Shown: one piece after another, positions 23,955 through 24,379 of the stretch | Position numbering within the stretch: the stretch's first letter is position 1 | Layout: every line of letters starts with the position of its first letter | Assembly (NCBI GenBank): GCA_002340765.1 | Contig: DDMS01000044.1 | Span: 1 to 24,379, forward strand | DNA from: Flavobacteriaceae bacterium UBA2540 | GTDB taxonomy: Bacteria > Bacteroidota > Bacteroidia > Flavobacteriales > Flavobacteriaceae | Direction: 5' to 3' | DNA: 24,379 nt | Made by a program: the position numbers and the translations under genes | The notes under the pieces: generated by a model | Databases searched by the model: none | What the model was told of the DNA's origin: nothing | What the model saw: only the letters and a program-made list of their open reading frames with translations

Positions 23955-24379
23955 CCCGTTGGGTGAAATTAAATTAATTGATTTTTGATATTATTAATTG
24001 GGCTGTCAAATATAAATTTATTAATATATTGAACCAATGTTAATGCTGTTATTTTTGCTAAAATTCTGGTTTTAAAACCTTCAAAAGTTTTAGCATAATT
24101 TCTTCTAATTAAGAAATGGCCACACAGTTGCGAGAATAGTGTTTCTATTCTTTTTCTGTATTTTCTAAATACATATGCTTGTGGTTTATAATTCAGTTGA
24201 TTCATTCTTTTTGGTGTTTCCAATTTTATATTTACTGAATGAAACAAATTTAGCTGAATGCTTTCTGACAGATACCCTCTATCTCCAAGTAACACACAAT
24301 CAGACATTTGTTATTTTATGTTTTTAAAAAAATGAACGCTATGAACTTCTGCTTTAGTAATGTCTAATGAATGAAAAAC
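23954..24379 (-). mobile_element. IS982-family insertion sequence, partial
   Basis: The left edge of an insertion element reading leftward; the rest lies beyond the window. The likely terminus is ACCCGTTGGGT (23954-23964), itself a small palindrome, just where similarity of the ATPase pseudogene to its family stops. The transposase frame ends only 5 bases inside this motif. The exact terminal repeat and target duplication cannot be confirmed because the other end is not in the window. Confidence 0.7.
23969..24379 (-). pseudogene. IS982-family transposase, C-terminal part, with in-frame stop
   Basis: Read on the minus strand from the window edge, the frame gives H-S-L-D-I-T-K-A-E-V-H-S-V-H-F-F-K-N-I-K, then a TAA stop (24311-24313), then continues without shift as Q-M-S-D-C-V-L-L-G-D-R-G-Y-L-S. 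The G-D-R-G-Y-L-S aspartate and the glutamate of R-K-R-I-E-T-L-F-S-Q-L fit the second D and E of the IS982 DDE transposase. N-Y-A-K-T-F-E-G-F-K-T-R-I and the C-terminal I-N-N-I-K-N-Q-L are also family-like. The internal stop means the copy is probably dead unless the stop is a sequencing error. The first catalytic Asp lies outside the window. Confidence 0.85.

Noticed and set aside
1..24379. CRISPR array, tRNA or rRNA genes, phage genes, toxin-antitoxin pair
   Set aside because: No spaced short direct repeats, cloverleaf-type sequence, rRNA blocks or matching gene pairs were found on either strand.

Overview
The window is AT-rich DNA from a member of the Bacteroidota, most likely a marine Flavobacteriaceae (Polaribacter/Formosa-like). 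The evidence is signal peptides ending in F-G-Q or F-S-Q, Bacteroidota-type lipoproteins, a type IX secretion (T9SS) C-terminal sorting domain, starts with little or no Shine-Dalgarno, and the set of glycan enzymes. No ribosomal or tRNA gene is visible, so the genus is an inference.

Bases 1-17187 (+ strand) are the downstream part of a polysaccharide utilization locus whose enzymes point to laminarin or a related beta-1,3(1,6)-glucan. The window opens inside a multi-module surface glycan-binding protein. A PKD-domain lipoprotein (SusE-like position) and a strong terminator follow. SusC/SusD genes would be expected to the left, outside the window. A tightly packed seven-gene operon then runs from 2804 to 14703: a secreted GH2/GH5-like TIM-barrel glycosidase, a cytoplasmic GH149-type beta-1,3-glucan phosphorylase, a lipoprotein GH3 beta-glucosidase, a lipoprotein GH17, a lipoprotein GH30, a GPH-type sugar:cation symporter, and a second GH17 with no signal peptide. 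A separate gene (15016-17187) encodes a secreted, apparently non-catalytic protein with four carbohydrate-binding-like modules and a T9SS anchor.

The inferred flow is as follows. Surface proteins capture the glucan. GH17, GH30, GH3 and the GH2-like enzyme trim it in the periplasm. The symporter imports glucose and short beta-1,3-oligosaccharides. The cytoplasmic GH149 (phosphorolysis to glucose-1-phosphate) and the cytoplasmic GH17 finish the job. The least ordinary points are this dual cytoplasmic route and the head-of-operon glycosidase of uncertain family.

Beyond a bidirectional terminator, bases 17256-22587 (- strand) carry three genes unrelated to the PUL: a DUF4369 lipoprotein, a DUF819 membrane permease and a 1066-residue VPS10/Asp-box beta-propeller exported protein. 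The right end (22588-24379) is decaying DNA. It holds an intergenic region with a nested inverted repeat, a heavily broken HerA/DUF853-type ATPase pseudogene that has lost its Walker A and Walker B, and the end of an IS982-family insertion sequence with an in-frame stop, which appears to have cut off the 3' end of the ATPase gene.
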